DNA of 64,000 nucleotides from Prevotella melaninogenica (GCF_018127925.1 NZ_CP072347.1:188501-252500), one strand, 5' to 3'. Positions 50,563 to 60,240 are shown, numbered from the stretch's first letter. The notes: generated by a model from the sequence alone, not told the origin. Translations and numbers: made by a program.

Positions 50563-50582
50563 TTTTTGTTTATGATAGGTAA

Positions 50583-50963
50583 AAGGTAACGAGTAAACAA
50601 GTCGACGAGTTGACAAGTCAACAAGTTGCTTGTAAGAAAGCCAGAATAAAAGAACGAGGATTTACGTATAGAATAACAAGCAACTCGTATACTTGTAGAC
50701 TTGTTAACTTGTCAACTTACACGAAAGAGACAAAGTAAGCATGAAAACATATATTTAAAGAATAACAAGTGGACGAGTGAACAAGAAGACAAGTGAACAA
50801 GTTGCTTGCCGAAAAGCCAAGTAAAAGAACGAAGATTGGCGTATAGAATAACAAGCAACTCGTATACTTGTAGACTTGCTAACTCGTCAACTTGCAAGAA
50901 AGACAAAGTAACATAGGAACTTTTTGGGTACAAGTTAACGAGTGGATAAGTTAACAAGTAAAT
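50583..50963. repeat. Octamer arrays (RAGTNNAC) in facing pairs, locus 1
   Basis: Five arrays of 8-bp units. 50,583-50,630 and 50,767-50,806 read RAGTNNAC units; 50,679-50,718 and 50,854-50,893 read the complement GTNNACTY; 50,932-50,963 is forward again. Every unit preserves GT and AC around two variable bases. Each forward array ends in AAGTTGCT and the facing one starts with AGCAACTC. No gene is seen in 50,563-51,757. Confidence 0.85.
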
Positions 50964-51305
50964 CTTCTGCATAGCTTCTTATTCTGTTATCAACTCAAAA
51001 TAACATTAGCCTCTCCCCCACTTTTACGTCCTTTGCATCAGTGAGCATTGACTAAAACATTTGAGAAATAGCTCTGTGCGTTCCATAGCCCTTAGCCTTC
51101 TGAGAATTCTCGTCCATCTAAAAAGGGTTTGTAGAGCTGCGCTTTCTTGCATATATCCGTCTTCTGTAAGAGGATATTATTACCCAAGAACTATGAAAAG
51201 TTATTACAAGTCATCAGAGAATATCGCAAAGAAAATGGCTAAAAGCGAGTATTTTTAGCACCACTGCAATCATCTTGTTGTCAACAACTTACAAAGTCAC
51301 ATTGC

Positions 51306-51410
51306 AAAAGGTGCTTAACTGGACTCCAAAAGGGCGTTAATAAGACCAGAAAAGGGCACCTTTTGCAAGCCTAAAGGGCGTCTTTTCAAAGCCAAAAGAC
51401 CATGTGTTGA
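51306..51410. repeat. ~100-bp intergenic repeat, copy 4
   Basis: Same orientation as copy 3 (AAAAGGTGCTTAACTGGACT ... GGGCACCTTTTGCAAGCC). Confidence 0.8.
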
Positions 51411-51691
51411 ATTTCAGAGTATGGAAAATTGTTTACAAATAAACGCCCCAGTTCCTCCAAAACCTCCTCCAACCCCTCCAAAGGAGGGGAGAAACAAATG
51501 GGGTAATGATTTAAATACAAAATCAGCCAAGGGACAATCTGGTTTACTCTGCAAATCTTTATCCGTTTGGCACTCCCCTTGGGGGAGGGGCTGTTTGTGT
51601 CTGTGTTGTCATAATTATGACGTACTGATGAGAACTTCATTCGAATAATTGTGGATTATGAATTGGAATTGTGGAATAGTAGTAATCATAA

Positions 51692-51719
51692 TTATGAATT
51701 TTGAATTATGAATTATGAA
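51692..51719. repeat. Heptamer array TTATGAA type
   Basis: Four 7-bp units (TTATGAA, TTTTGAA, TTATGAA, TTATGAA), preceded by the same GTAATCATAA string as the array at 22,411. GC-rich facing hairpin halves (CCCCTCCAAAGGAGGGG type) lie at 51,445-51,610. Confidence 0.7.
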
Positions 51720-51778
51720 TTACCATAATTGTTTGTGTGCGTGAACAATATTTCTAATTGAAAAAAAAGAACTTTTCT

Positions 51779-51810
51779 TTTGGTATTTATTGTATAAACG
51801 ACTATATTTG
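51779..51810 (+). promoter_or_regulatory. Promoter of susC-like gene
   Basis: TTTG at 51,779-51,782, 20 bp, TATATTTG at 51,803-51,810; start codon 28 bp downstream at 51,839. Confidence 0.75.
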
Positions 51811-51838
51811 TAGCACAAAACCTAAATCAATAGAATAT

Positions 51839-54800
51839 ATGTCTAATTTTATGAAAGTAAGTCAGAACCGCAGAAAGCACCCACCATTTGTTAGTGGTCG
51901 TTTAGCTTTCTCCTTTGCACTTGGGTTGATGGCATTTGCGCCGTCCCCAGTATTAGCCAATGTAGATGCGAACACGAGTATGAGTGTTCAGCAGCAAAAG
52001 CAGAGTATCAATGGTGTAGTGAAGGATGCTAATGGCGACCCAGTCATTGGTGCTTCTATACTGGCAAATGGTACTCCTGTAGGGGTGACCGACATGGACG
52101 GTCGCTTCTCAGTCTCTGTTGCTCCGGGTACGGAGTTGAAGATTAGTTATGTTGGTTTTGCCACTCAGAGCGTCATGGTGAGAAGTGGTGTGACGAACTA
52201 TAACATTACTCTGAAAGATGAGAACAGCGCTCTCAGCGAGGTTGTTGTTGTCGGTTATGGTACGCAGAAGAAGGCAAACCTCTCTGGTTCTGTTGCACAA
52301 CTTGATAGTAAGGCACTTGAAAACCGTCCTATCTCTAACGTGTCTTCAGGCTTGCAGGGCTTGCTTCCGGGTATCACGGTGACAGGAGCTGACGGTGCGC
52401 CGGGTCTTGATAATGGTACGATTCTTGTGCGTGGTGTGGGAACATTGAACTCAGCTACGCCATACATTTTGATTGATGGTGTTGAAGCAGGAACACTGAA
52501 CTCGCTCGACCCAGAGGATATTGCGAGTATCTCTGTCCTAAAGGATGCTTCTTCAGCAGCCATCTATGGTTCAAAAGCATCTAATGGTGTGATTCTGGTA
52601 ACTACAAAACGAGGGCAGAACGGTGCGCCAAAGGTTAGCTATTCAGGTTATTTTGGTATTCAGAATGCAACAGCCTTGATGGAAAGGATGAATTCTGCCG
52701 ATGCCGCTTACTACTATAATAAGGCATTGGAGCGTAGTGGTAAGGCTCCACGTTTCTCTGATGAAGCTATTAAGAAGTTCCGTGACGGCTCTGACCCTTA
52801 CAACTATCCTAATACCGACTGGTACGATCTTGCATTCAAGACAGCTTGGCAAAACCGCCATAACGTGAACATTACAGGTGGTAATGAGTATGTGAAGTAT
52901 CTTGCTTCTGCAGGTTATCTCAAGCAAAGCAGTATTCTTCCTAATGCAGGTCGTGAGCAGTTTAATGGTCGTGCAAATCTCGACATGGTGTTGTCAAAGC
53001 GCATCACTGCCCATCTTAACCTTGCTTATATTCAAAACAACTACCGCGATGCAAGCAGTGCATACGCTGGTGGCAGTAGCGATCAGATTATTCGTCAGCT
53101 GAATATCATCGCGCCTTGGATTGTTTATAAGTATGAAGATGGTACTTATGGAACCGTTTCTGATGGTAACCCAATGGCTTGGTTGGAGTCGGGTATGACC
53201 GTAAACCGCAACAACCGTAACTTTACGGGTATGATTGGTATTGACTATCAGATTATCAAGGATTTGAAACTGACACTCCAAGGGGCTTACGTTGATAACT
53301 CACAGCGTTACTCTTACTTCCAGAAGTTCATTCAGTATAACCCTAATAAAGCCTCTGACCCTAACAAGTTAGAGATTGCTCACTATGACTGGCATCGTAC
53401 TACCTTCGATGCGTTCCTAAACTATGATAAGTCATTTGCGCAGCACAACTTCAAGGCTATGCTCGGTTGGCATACTGAACGCTATAAGTATCTGCCTGAC
53501 TGGATGTATCGTAAGAACTTCCCTAACAACGAACTTACTGATATGAACGCTGGTGATGCTTCGACACAACAGAACGCAGGTAACACTCGCGAGCTGTCAA
53601 TGGTGTCTTACTTCGGTCGTCTGAATTACGACTATGCTGGTCGTTACCTCTTTGAGGCAAACTTCCGTTCAGATGCTTCTTCACGCTTTGCTGAGGGTCA
53701 TCGCTGGGGCTTCTTCCCATCATTCTCAGCTGCATGGCGTATCTCTGAGGAACCATTCATGGAGAGTTCAAAGTCATGGTTGAACAACTTGAAGTTGCGT
53801 GCATCATGGGGTCAGCTTGGTAATCAGGACGCGTTGAACGATTACTATCCTTGGATGAACACTTACAACCTCAATGCGAAGTATCCATTTGGTGGTCAGC
53901 TCACTCCGGGTTACTATCAAGGTAGCTATCACCTTGAGACAATCTCTTGGGAGCGTTCAACTACATGGGGCGTTGGTCTTGACTTTACCCTCTTCGGTGG
54001 TTTGACTGGTTCGTTGGATTACTACAACCGCAAGACGACTGGTATCATCATGGACGTGTCTGCTCCTGCAGAGTTTGCACTTGGTGCTTACAAGGATAAT
54101 ATCGGTGCATTGCGCAATCAGGGTGTTGAGCTCTCATTGGCTTACGCAAAGCAGTTGAACAAGGATTGGACCATCAATGTTGGTGCGAACTTCTCTTACA
54201 ACAAGAATAAGATTCTCTACTTGGGTGAGGGAACCGAATATATTGTAGATAAGAATGACCGCAACCGCCGTACAGCTATTGGTCAGCAGTACAAGAGCTA
54301 TTATATGTACAAGGCTACGGGTAAGTTCTTCAACTCACAGCAGGAGGCTGACGACTACACAGCGAAGTATGGCAACCCATTCGGACGTAAGTTCATGGCG
54401 GGTGACCTTATCTATGAGGACACAAACGGTGATGGTAAGCTCGATTCAAACGACCGCATCTACACCGACCACACGGATATCCCAGCAATTACTTACGGCT
54501 TCAACCTTGGTGCAACATGGAAGAACATTGACTTCTCTATGATTTGGCAGGGTGTTGGTGCTGTATCTCATATCTACAACCGTGAGGTGCTTGGTGAGTT
54601 CTCTGGTGATGCCAGCCACCCTTCAACACTGTGGAAAGACTCATGGACAGACGACAACCACAATGCTAAGTTGCCACGTGTATTCGAGACAGGAAACAGC
54701 CCAAGCGACATGACTCGTGCTATGTCAACCTTCTGGTTGTGGAACACAGCTTACTTGCGTTTGAAGACCTTGCAGTTGGGTTACACCCTTCCAAAGAGTG

Positions 54801-54967
54801 CACTCAAAGCTGTTGGTCTTGAGAAGGTACGTATCTACTATGCAGGTGAAAACCTCCTTACCTTCGATGCATTGCCATTCAATATTGACCCAGAAGTGAC
54901 CAGCGAGCGTGGATCATCTTATCCATTGCTACGTTCACATTCTATCGGTATCAATATCACATTCTAA
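51839..54967 (+). CDS. SusC-like TonB-dependent outer-membrane transporter
   Basis: The start is set at ATG 51,839 (MSNFMKVSQNRR), downstream of the promoter; the upstream TTG frame lies before it. The 1,042-aa precursor has a long signal region (FSFALGLMAFAPSPVLA), a CarboxypepD_reg-like domain (INGVVKDANGDPVIGASI ... GRFSVSVAPGTELKISYVGF), the SusC hallmark SEVVVVGYGTQKKANLSGSV (TonB box and plug start), a plug (GLQGLLPGITVTG, ILVRGVGTLNSATPYILID, KDASSAAIYGSKASNGVIL) and a 22-stranded barrel ending GINITF. It imports oligomers captured by the SusD-like protein encoded 22 bp downstream. No glycoside hydrolase is adjacent; an M6 protease follows. Confidence 0.95.
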   Translation: MSNFMKVSQNRRKHPPFVSGRLAFSFALGLMAFAPSPVLANVDANTSMSVQQQKQSINGVVKDANGDPVIGASILANGTPVGVTDMDGRFSVSVAPGTELKISYVGFATQSVMVRSGVTNYNITLKDENSALSEVVVVGYGTQKKANLSGSVAQLDSKALENRPISNVSSGLQGLLPGITVTGADGAPGLDNGTILVRGVGTLNSATPYILIDGVEAGTLNSLDPEDIASISVLKDASSAAIYGSKASNGVILVTTKRGQNGAPKVSYSGYFGIQNATALMERMNSADAAYYYNKALERSGKAPRFSDEAIKKFRDGSDPYNYPNTDWYDLAFKTAWQNRHNVNITGGNEYVKYLASAGYLKQSSILPNAGREQFNGRANLDMVLSKRITAHLNLAYIQNNYRDASSAYAGGSSDQIIRQLNIIAPWIVYKYEDGTYGTVSDGNPMAWLESGMTVNRNNRNFTGMIGIDYQIIKDLKLTLQGAYVDNSQRYSYFQKFIQYNPNKASDPNKLEIAHYDWHRTTFDAFLNYDKSFAQHNFKAMLGWHTERYKYLPDWMYRKNFPNNELTDMNAGDASTQQNAGNTRELSMVSYFGRLNYDYAGRYLFEANFRSDASSRFAEGHRWGFFPSFSAAWRISEEPFMESSKSWLNNLKLRASWGQLGNQDALNDYYPWMNTYNLNAKYPFGGQLTPGYYQGSYHLETISWERSTTWGVGLDFTLFGGLTGSLDYYNRKTTGIIMDVSAPAEFALGAYKDNIGALRNQGVELSLAYAKQLNKDWTINVGANFSYNKNKILYLGEGTEYIVDKNDRNRRTAIGQQYKSYYMYKATGKFFNSQQEADDYTAKYGNPFGRKFMAGDLIYEDTNGDGKLDSNDRIYTDHTDIPAITYGFNLGATWKNIDFSMIWQGVGAVSHIYNREVLGEFSGDASHPSTLWKDSWTDDNHNAKLPRVFETGNSPSDMTRAMSTFWLWNTAYLRLKTLQLGYTLPKSALKAVGLEKVRIYYAGENLLTFDALPFNIDPEVTSERGSSYPLLRSHSIGINITF

Positions 54968-54989
54968 CCGTAAATACCCGATATACATT

Positions 54990-56603
54990 ATGAAAACAGT
55001 AAGAACATATATATTAGCAGGTGTGGCTGCTCTTGTGCTCACATCTTGTAATGACTACCTTACCACTGTGCCGAAGGATGCAATGTCGCCAGCTACAACA
55101 TGGAAGACGGGCGACGATGCAGAGAAGTTCCTTGTGGGCTGTTATGATGGTTGGGAAAGTGGTGCAGCCCTGCTCTATTGGGACGCTGGCTCTGACTTTG
55201 CGTACAACAACTTCCCTTGGGAAGGCTTTACCAATATCGGTAATGGTTCGCTCTCACCATCGTCTCCGGGTTGGTCGTTCTACGATTATACTATCATTGG
55301 TAGATGTAACACCTTCCTTGAGAATGTTGATAAGTGTGTCTTCAGCAGCGATGCAGTAAAGAAAGACCTCGTCGCACAGGTGAAGGCTATCCGCGCTTAT
55401 AACTATTTCCGCATGGGCTTCCTCTATGGTGGTGTGCCAATCGTTAAGCCTTTCACCAGTGCTCAGGAGGCACGCGTGCCACGTAATACGGAGCAAGAAG
55501 TGAAGGATTTGGTATTCAAAGACCTTGATGAGGCGATTGCTGATATCAATACGTCTCCTGCTGCACGTGGACGTATCGCAAAGGGTGCTGCCTTAGCTAT
55601 GAAGATGCGTGCTGCCCTCTACTGGGGCGACTATCAGAAGGCGAAGGATGCTGCTCAGGCTATTATCGACTTGGGTAAGTATGAACTTGATCCTGACTAT
55701 ACCAACCTCTTTAAGTTGGCTGGTGTTGACTCAAAAGAAATCATCCTTGCCGTACAGTATAAGAGCGGTACTCGCCCATTAAGCACTATCGGACAGCTCT
55801 ATAACAATGCCGATGGTGGCTGGTCATCAGTGGTTCCAACACAGAAGTGTGTTGATAACTATGAGATGAGCAATGGTATGACTATCGATGAGGCGGGTTC
55901 TGGATACGATGCAACGCATCCTTTCCATGGTCGTGACCCACGTATGGCAATGACGATTCTCTATCCCGGTTGCGATTGGGAAGGTACTATCTTCAATACC
56001 CTCGACGAGAATGTCAATGGTAAGAAGAACCCTAACTATCCAACCAATGCTGCCAACTCTTCTAAGACTGCGCTCACATGGCGTAAGTACTTAGACCCAA
56101 TGAGCCAGTATTCTGACGTATGGGACACAGAGGCTTGCCCTATTGTCTTCCGCTACGCAGAGGTACTCTTGACATGGGCAGAGGCTGAGAACGAGTTGAA
56201 CGGTCCTTCAGCAAATGTCTATGCAATAATTGACAAGGTGCGTACACGCGTAGGTATGCCTGCTGTTGACCAGTCAAAGTATAACACTAAGGACAAACTC
56301 CGTGAGTTGATTCGTCGTGAGCGTGGCTCAGAGTTCGCTGGTGAAGGTCTCCGTCGTGCTGATATCTTACGTTGGACAAGCAATGGTAAGATGGTCGCAG
56401 AGACAGTATTGAATGGTCCATTGAACCGTATCACAGGTACTATTAACACATCTGCTACCGACCCAACCATGCGTGCCGTAGTCAGTGGTAGCAGTAAGGT
56501 TGAGGATCGTACGTTCCAAACCTTCAACAGATACCTGCCTATCCCACAGTGGAATATCTCTGATAATCCTAAGTTGGAGCAGAATCCAGGGTATGCGAAG
56601 TAA
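54990..56603 (+). CDS. SusD-like nutrient-binding lipoprotein (RagB/SusD family)
   Basis: The start is set at 54,990 (MKTVRTYILAGVAALVLTSC), where a lipobox LTSC gives the lipidated Cys. The 537-aa precursor has TPR-like helices (VAQVKAIRAYNYFRMGFLYGG, KGAALAMKMRAALYWGDYQKA) and the C-terminal SusD signature (VFRYAEVLLTWAEAENEL, IRRERGSEFAGEGLRRADILRW, YLPIPQWNISDNPKLEQNPGY). It forms a lid on the SusC partner on the cell surface. It ends at the start of a repeated GC-rich block. Confidence 0.95.
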   Translation: MKTVRTYILAGVAALVLTSCNDYLTTVPKDAMSPATTWKTGDDAEKFLVGCYDGWESGAALLYWDAGSDFAYNNFPWEGFTNIGNGSLSPSSPGWSFYDYTIIGRCNTFLENVDKCVFSSDAVKKDLVAQVKAIRAYNYFRMGFLYGGVPIVKPFTSAQEARVPRNTEQEVKDLVFKDLDEAIADINTSPAARGRIAKGAALAMKMRAALYWGDYQKAKDAAQAIIDLGKYELDPDYTNLFKLAGVDSKEIILAVQYKSGTRPLSTIGQLYNNADGGWSSVVPTQKCVDNYEMSNGMTIDEAGSGYDATHPFHGRDPRMAMTILYPGCDWEGTIFNTLDENVNGKKNPNYPTNAANSSKTALTWRKYLDPMSQYSDVWDTEACPIVFRYAEVLLTWAEAENELNGPSANVYAIIDKVRTRVGMPAVDQSKYNTKDKLRELIRRERGSEFAGEGLRRADILRWTSNGKMVAETVLNGPLNRITGTINTSATDPTMRAVVSGSSKVEDRTFQTFNRYLPIPQWNISDNPKLEQNPGYAK

Positions 56604-56645
56604 AAGCCCCACCCCTTCCCTCCCCGAAGGGGGAGGGGGAAAAAG

Positions 56646-56814
56646 CCTCACCCCCAACCCCTCTCCAGCCTCACCCCCCAACCCCCTCTCCGAAAGGAGA
56701 GGGGAGTGAAATGCGAGATACCCCTATTGTTTGGGGAAATCTTTTAGTCATTCCTAAGCGAATTGTTCCCAGCACTCCCCCTCTCCTTTCGGAGAGGGGG
56801 TTGGGGGGTGAGGC
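56646..56814. repeat. GC-rich MITE-like unit after susD
   Basis: Bounded by GCCTCACCCCCAACCCC and its inverted form ending GGGGTGAGGC, with several CCCTCTCC/GGAGAGGG hairpins inside. From 56,601 it matches 63,024 onward, including the TAA stop, the block GCCCCACCCCTTCCCTCCCC and the GTGAAATGCGAGATA string. Confidence 0.75.
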
Positions 56815-56950
56815 TTTTTTGTTTTTTCTTTATCCGTGTCAAAAACCTTGACATTCCCTCCAATAAAATCCATGAAACAAAGGTGAAAAACACGTATTGT
56901 GAGCAGACTTGCAACTCACAGGAAATCAATTGATTATAAAACACGATAGT

Positions 56951-57053
56951 AAAAGGTACTTATTAAGGTTCCAAAAGGGTGTTAGTAAGGGTCTTAAAGG
57001 GCACCTTTTGCAAGCCAATTAGGCGTCTTTAAGAAGCCAAAAGAGCACCTCTC
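56951..57053. repeat. ~100-bp intergenic repeat, copy 5
   Basis: Same orientation as copies 3 and 4; more diverged (AAAAGGTACTTATTAAGGTT) but with GGGCACCTTTTGCAAGCC intact. Confidence 0.75.
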
Positions 57054-57090
57054 ACTCTCTAAGTTCTTGAAAAAAATTGACAAGATGAGC

Positions 57091-57395
57091 AAGTTGACGA
57101 GTGAACAAGTAGACAAGTTAACCAGTTGCTTGTGAGAGAAGACAAAGTAACAGATTAACAGGTGTTTAGTGGATGAGTGAACGAGTGGACAAGTGAACAA
57201 GTTACTTGCAAGAGAAGACAAGGTAACAGGTGAACAGGTGTTTAGTTGATAAGCCACTTTGTAACAAATACCTCGTTTGCAGGTTTACTTGTTTACTCGT
57301 CAACTTTAAAAATCTTGTTCCTATGTTACTTTGTCTTTTATTTACCCTGTCTACAAGCAACTTGTTCACTCGTCTACCCGTTCACTTGTCCACTT
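57091..57395. repeat. Octamer arrays (RAGTNNAC) in facing pairs, locus 2
   Basis: Forward arrays at 57,091-57,130 and 57,167-57,206; complementary arrays at 57,283-57,306 and 57,356-57,395. Units keep 8-bp register with GT..AC at fixed positions. No gene is seen in 56,815-57,515 apart from the repeats. Confidence 0.8.
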
Positions 57396-57441
57396 TCTCA
57401 CTTTTTTGCCATTTTATTTTCTTACCTTTTAATTTTTTATT

Positions 57442-57449
57442 TATCTTTG
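57442..57449 (+). promoter_or_regulatory. -7 box of the M6 protease gene
   Basis: TATCTTTG, 67 bp before the ATG at 57,516. Confidence 0.5.
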
Positions 57450-57515
57450 CACTGTCTTTTGAAAAATAACATCTTACTAATTAAAAACCAGAGAATCATA
57501 TTTAAAAGCAGTCTT

Positions 57516-59294
57516 ATGAAGAAAATTATAACTCTCTTAGTCAGCGTATTGTTGGCAACATCATCATTTGCTATTCCTGCCATGAGGATGTGGCGAAGCT
57601 TTAAGCAGGCTGACGGAACAATCCTAAAGGTGATGACCGTAGGCGATGAGCATTTCAATTATGCGCTGACAGAGGACAACATCCCTGTGTTGCCCCATAA
57701 TGGCAGCTATTATTACGCGCGTATCGAGGATAATCAGTTGGTGCCTTCATCGGTGTTAGCCCATGACAAGGCATTGCGAAAGGGAAAGGAAGAACTCGTT
57801 GCGGCAGCCATTCAGCAAGTAAGACAACTGCAAAAACAACATGAGATGCATGTCAATTCTAAGCCTTTCGGAGAAGGATTGGGAATGACATGGGAGGGTA
57901 AAAAGAAAGGACTCGTCATCTTGGTTGAGTTCGAAGATGTGGCTTTCAGAATTCCAAATGATGTGAAGACGCTCAGACCACGTGAGAAAGATGTCAAGAC
58001 ACTCTATGAGAACATGCTCAATAAGGTGGGATATACCAATGATAACGGTGCTATCGGTAGTGTTCACGACTATTTCCTCGACCAAAGTAATGGTAAGTTC
58101 GACCTCACTTTTGATGTCGTAGGACCCGTAAAGCTCAAGCATCCTCATCAGTTTTATGGTGAGCGAACAGCTAATATGAATGATGCGAATGCACCACAGA
58201 TGATTATTGATGCCTGCAATGCTATTCAAGGGCAGGTAGACTTCAGTAAGTACGACTGGGATGATGATGGCGAAGTAGAGCAAGTTTATGTCATCTATGC
58301 CGGTGAGGGTGAGGCTACTGGTGGTGAGTCAAGTACCATCTGGCCACACAAGTATTCCCTTACCGATGCAGGACTTGACGCACTGATCTTCAATGGACAA
58401 ACGATAAATACCTATGCTTGTAGCAATGAAATCATTCGTGCGAAGGTGAATGAGAAGTCGCGTATCTACTATTCTGGTATCGGTACTATCTGTCATGAGT
58501 TCTCGCATTGTCTCGGATTGCCCGACTTTTATGATACACGTGGCGGCAGTAACATTGGTTCTGGACGATACGATTTGATGTGTGGTGGTAGTTATAACGG
58601 TGGACCAGAGAGTCTGATTAACGTCTATGGTGGTACTGGAATCGGTACTGTGCCTGCTGGTTACGATGCTTATGAGAAGGCATATATGGGTTGGCTAAAG
58701 CCTATCACACTTGGCGATGAGGCTGTTGAGGTGAAGAATATGAAGGGACTTGCTGAGGGTGGCGATGCCTATTTCCTCTATAATCCAGACACGAAAAATG
58801 AATATTATATCTTTGAAAATCGTACGCCTCACCGCTGGGATGCTGAATTGCCGGGGCACGGACTGATGGTCTTCCACGTTGATTTCGATGCTTATTCATG
58901 GCGAATGAACAACCTCAATGCTGCTTCTGCACAGCGTCATCCACGCTTCACGATAGTGTCTGCCGATGGTCGACTCGATCATGACACGCAGAATAGCGAC
59001 CCATTCCCAACGGATTTGAACAATAGCTTAACGAACTCTACCGACCCTCGTCTAAGTTTTTATACGAACTATAACGTCAGCAGTCAGGCTGGAGTCAAGC
59101 AGATAGTTCGCAACAATGACAACACAATCTCTTTCCACTTTACTCCGCTAAAGGCTGCAACAGGCATCAACAACCTCTCTGCCGACCACGAACAGCCAGC
59201 CGAGACCTATACAATCTCTGGTGTAAAGGTTGCGGACAATCAGAATCTCCACAATCAGATTGTGATTGTTAAGGGCAAGAAGGTGAGGAAGTAG
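57516..59294 (+). CDS. Secreted M6-family metalloprotease
   Basis: The start is set at 57,516 (MKKIITLLVSVLLATSSFA, signal peptide); the frame is open to 57,246 but that part is repeat DNA. The 592-aa precursor has a propeptide-like region, an M6 catalytic domain with the zinc site CHEFSHCLGLPDFYD (HExxH plus Asp, about residue 328-342) and the following GRYDLMCGGSYNG Met-turn-like region. A C-terminal beta-rich part ends in a sorting-type tail (TYTISGVKVADNQ ... IVIVKGKKVRK) like those of secreted Prevotella proteins. It would cleave proteins outside the cell, perhaps supplying peptides for the SusC/SusD pair upstream. Confidence 0.88.
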   Translation: MKKIITLLVSVLLATSSFAIPAMRMWRSFKQADGTILKVMTVGDEHFNYALTEDNIPVLPHNGSYYYARIEDNQLVPSSVLAHDKALRKGKEELVAAAIQQVRQLQKQHEMHVNSKPFGEGLGMTWEGKKKGLVILVEFEDVAFRIPNDVKTLRPREKDVKTLYENMLNKVGYTNDNGAIGSVHDYFLDQSNGKFDLTFDVVGPVKLKHPHQFYGERTANMNDANAPQMIIDACNAIQGQVDFSKYDWDDDGEVEQVYVIYAGEGEATGGESSTIWPHKYSLTDAGLDALIFNGQTINTYACSNEIIRAKVNEKSRIYYSGIGTICHEFSHCLGLPDFYDTRGGSNIGSGRYDLMCGGSYNGGPESLINVYGGTGIGTVPAGYDAYEKAYMGWLKPITLGDEAVEVKNMKGLAEGGDAYFLYNPDTKNEYYIFENRTPHRWDAELPGHGLMVFHVDFDAYSWRMNNLNAASAQRHPRFTIVSADGRLDHDTQNSDPFPTDLNNSLTNSTDPRLSFYTNYNVSSQAGVKQIVRNNDNTISFHFTPLKAATGINNLSADHEQPAETYTISGVKVADNQNLHNQIVIVKGKKVRK

Positions 59295-59304
59295 GAGAGA
59301 TAAA

Positions 59305-59420
59305 AAGTGAACGAGCTTACGAGTAGACGAGTGAACAAGTTGTATGCGTTGTTGGGTGTACGCATATACCTTGTTCACTTGTGAACCTGTCAACTTGTGC
59401 ACTTGTTCACTTGTCAACTT
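59305..59420. repeat. Octamer arrays in a facing pair, locus 3
   Basis: Forward units at 59,305-59,344 (AAGTGAAC, GAGTAGAC and others) face complementary units at 59,373-59,420 (GTTCACTT, GTCAACTT and others). The pair starts 11 bp after the protease stop and could form its transcript end. Three related units lie at 61,251-61,274 before EttA. Confidence 0.8.
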
Positions 59421-59447
59421 TTTTCATGTATCACGAAATCAAAACAT

Positions 59448-59543
59448 GCTCTTTTGGCTTCTAAAAGACGCCCTTTCGGCTTGCAAAAGGTGCCCTTTTA
59501 GAGTCTTACTAACGCCCTTTTGGAGTCCAATTAAGCACCTCTT
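59448..59543. repeat. ~100-bp intergenic repeat, copy 6
   Basis: Same orientation as copies 1 and 2 (GCTTGCAAAAGGTGCCC ... CTAACGCCCTTTTGGAGTCC). No gene is seen in 59,295-59,701. Confidence 0.8.
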
Positions 59544-59701
59544 GCTATGTGAGTTTACAATAGACTGATACGCTGTTAGTTACAAAGACGTTCAAAAAAG
59601 CTATTTTTGGCTGTTTTTAAGGACATTTTCGTCGCTGTTATGTAAGGAAAATTCAAAGCGTAAGTGTGATAAAAAAGTAGGAAACGACTCTGAAGTGTTA
59701 G

Positions 59702-59971
59702 TTACGCCATGAATATTTCTATTATTACGAAATAGGCAACAATTGGGAGGAAGTCAAGTACCATAGCCACGACGAATGCCAGTATGGCTAAGAATGTCCA
59801 TTTCTCCAAAGCAAACCTATATGCGCAATAACCATTGAGCACTATTGCTACTAATAAAAGGATAAAGATAAACAGCTCGGATACTTTTCCTTCTTGAAGA
59901 AGAAGTAGACACGCCAGCATCCAAACAAACATATAGCCGAACCATCTGTAGGGTGAAGGAGTTTCTTCCAT
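59702..59971 (-). CDS. Small membrane protein (89 aa)
   Basis: Three hydrophobic segments (YMFVWMLACLLLLQEG, LFIFILLLVAIVLNGYCAYR, FLAILAFVVAMVLDFLPIVAYFV) nearly fill the protein. The N-terminus METPSPYRWF-like start is short and polar. It is monocistronic on the minus strand between repeat-rich DNA and the KilA-N gene. No family is recognised. Confidence 0.65.
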   Translation of the reverse strand: MEETPSPYRWFGYMFVWMLACLLLLQEGKVSELFIFILLLVAIVLNGYCAYRFALEKWTFLAILAFVVAMVLDFLPIVAYFVIIEIFMA

Positions 59972-60205
59972 AATCGCTTGTTTTATAAGATAATACTTTC
60001 CTAATTTGAGGGATAAGTTTCCCTGTCAGTGGGTGTTTGTAAGTAGGTAAAGATAAGAAAACTTCGTATATTTATGTTTGGCTGCCAACACGTTACGTTA
60101 GTATTCTGTTAATGATTACCCCTGCAAAGGTAAACATTATTCTTATTTATCAACGATTTTATTAGTATTTTGTTGATAGGAGTGAGCAGGAAGTGAATTT
60201 TATAT

Positions 60206-60213
60206 TATCTTTG
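60206..60213 (+). promoter_or_regulatory. -7 box of the KilA-N gene
   Basis: TATCTTTG, 27 bp before the ATG at 60,241. Confidence 0.55.
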
Positions 60214-60240
60214 CACATATATTTATAAAATAATAATACT

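Noticed and set aside
50583-50963. CRISPR array
   Set aside because: Units are 8 bp, contiguous and degenerate with no spacers, and no cas gene is near; the same holds for the heptamer and 22-bp arrays.
57246-57515. 90-residue N-terminal extension of the M6 protease
   Set aside because: It would translate octamer repeat DNA and place the signal peptide internally; ATG 57,516 starts with the signal peptide.
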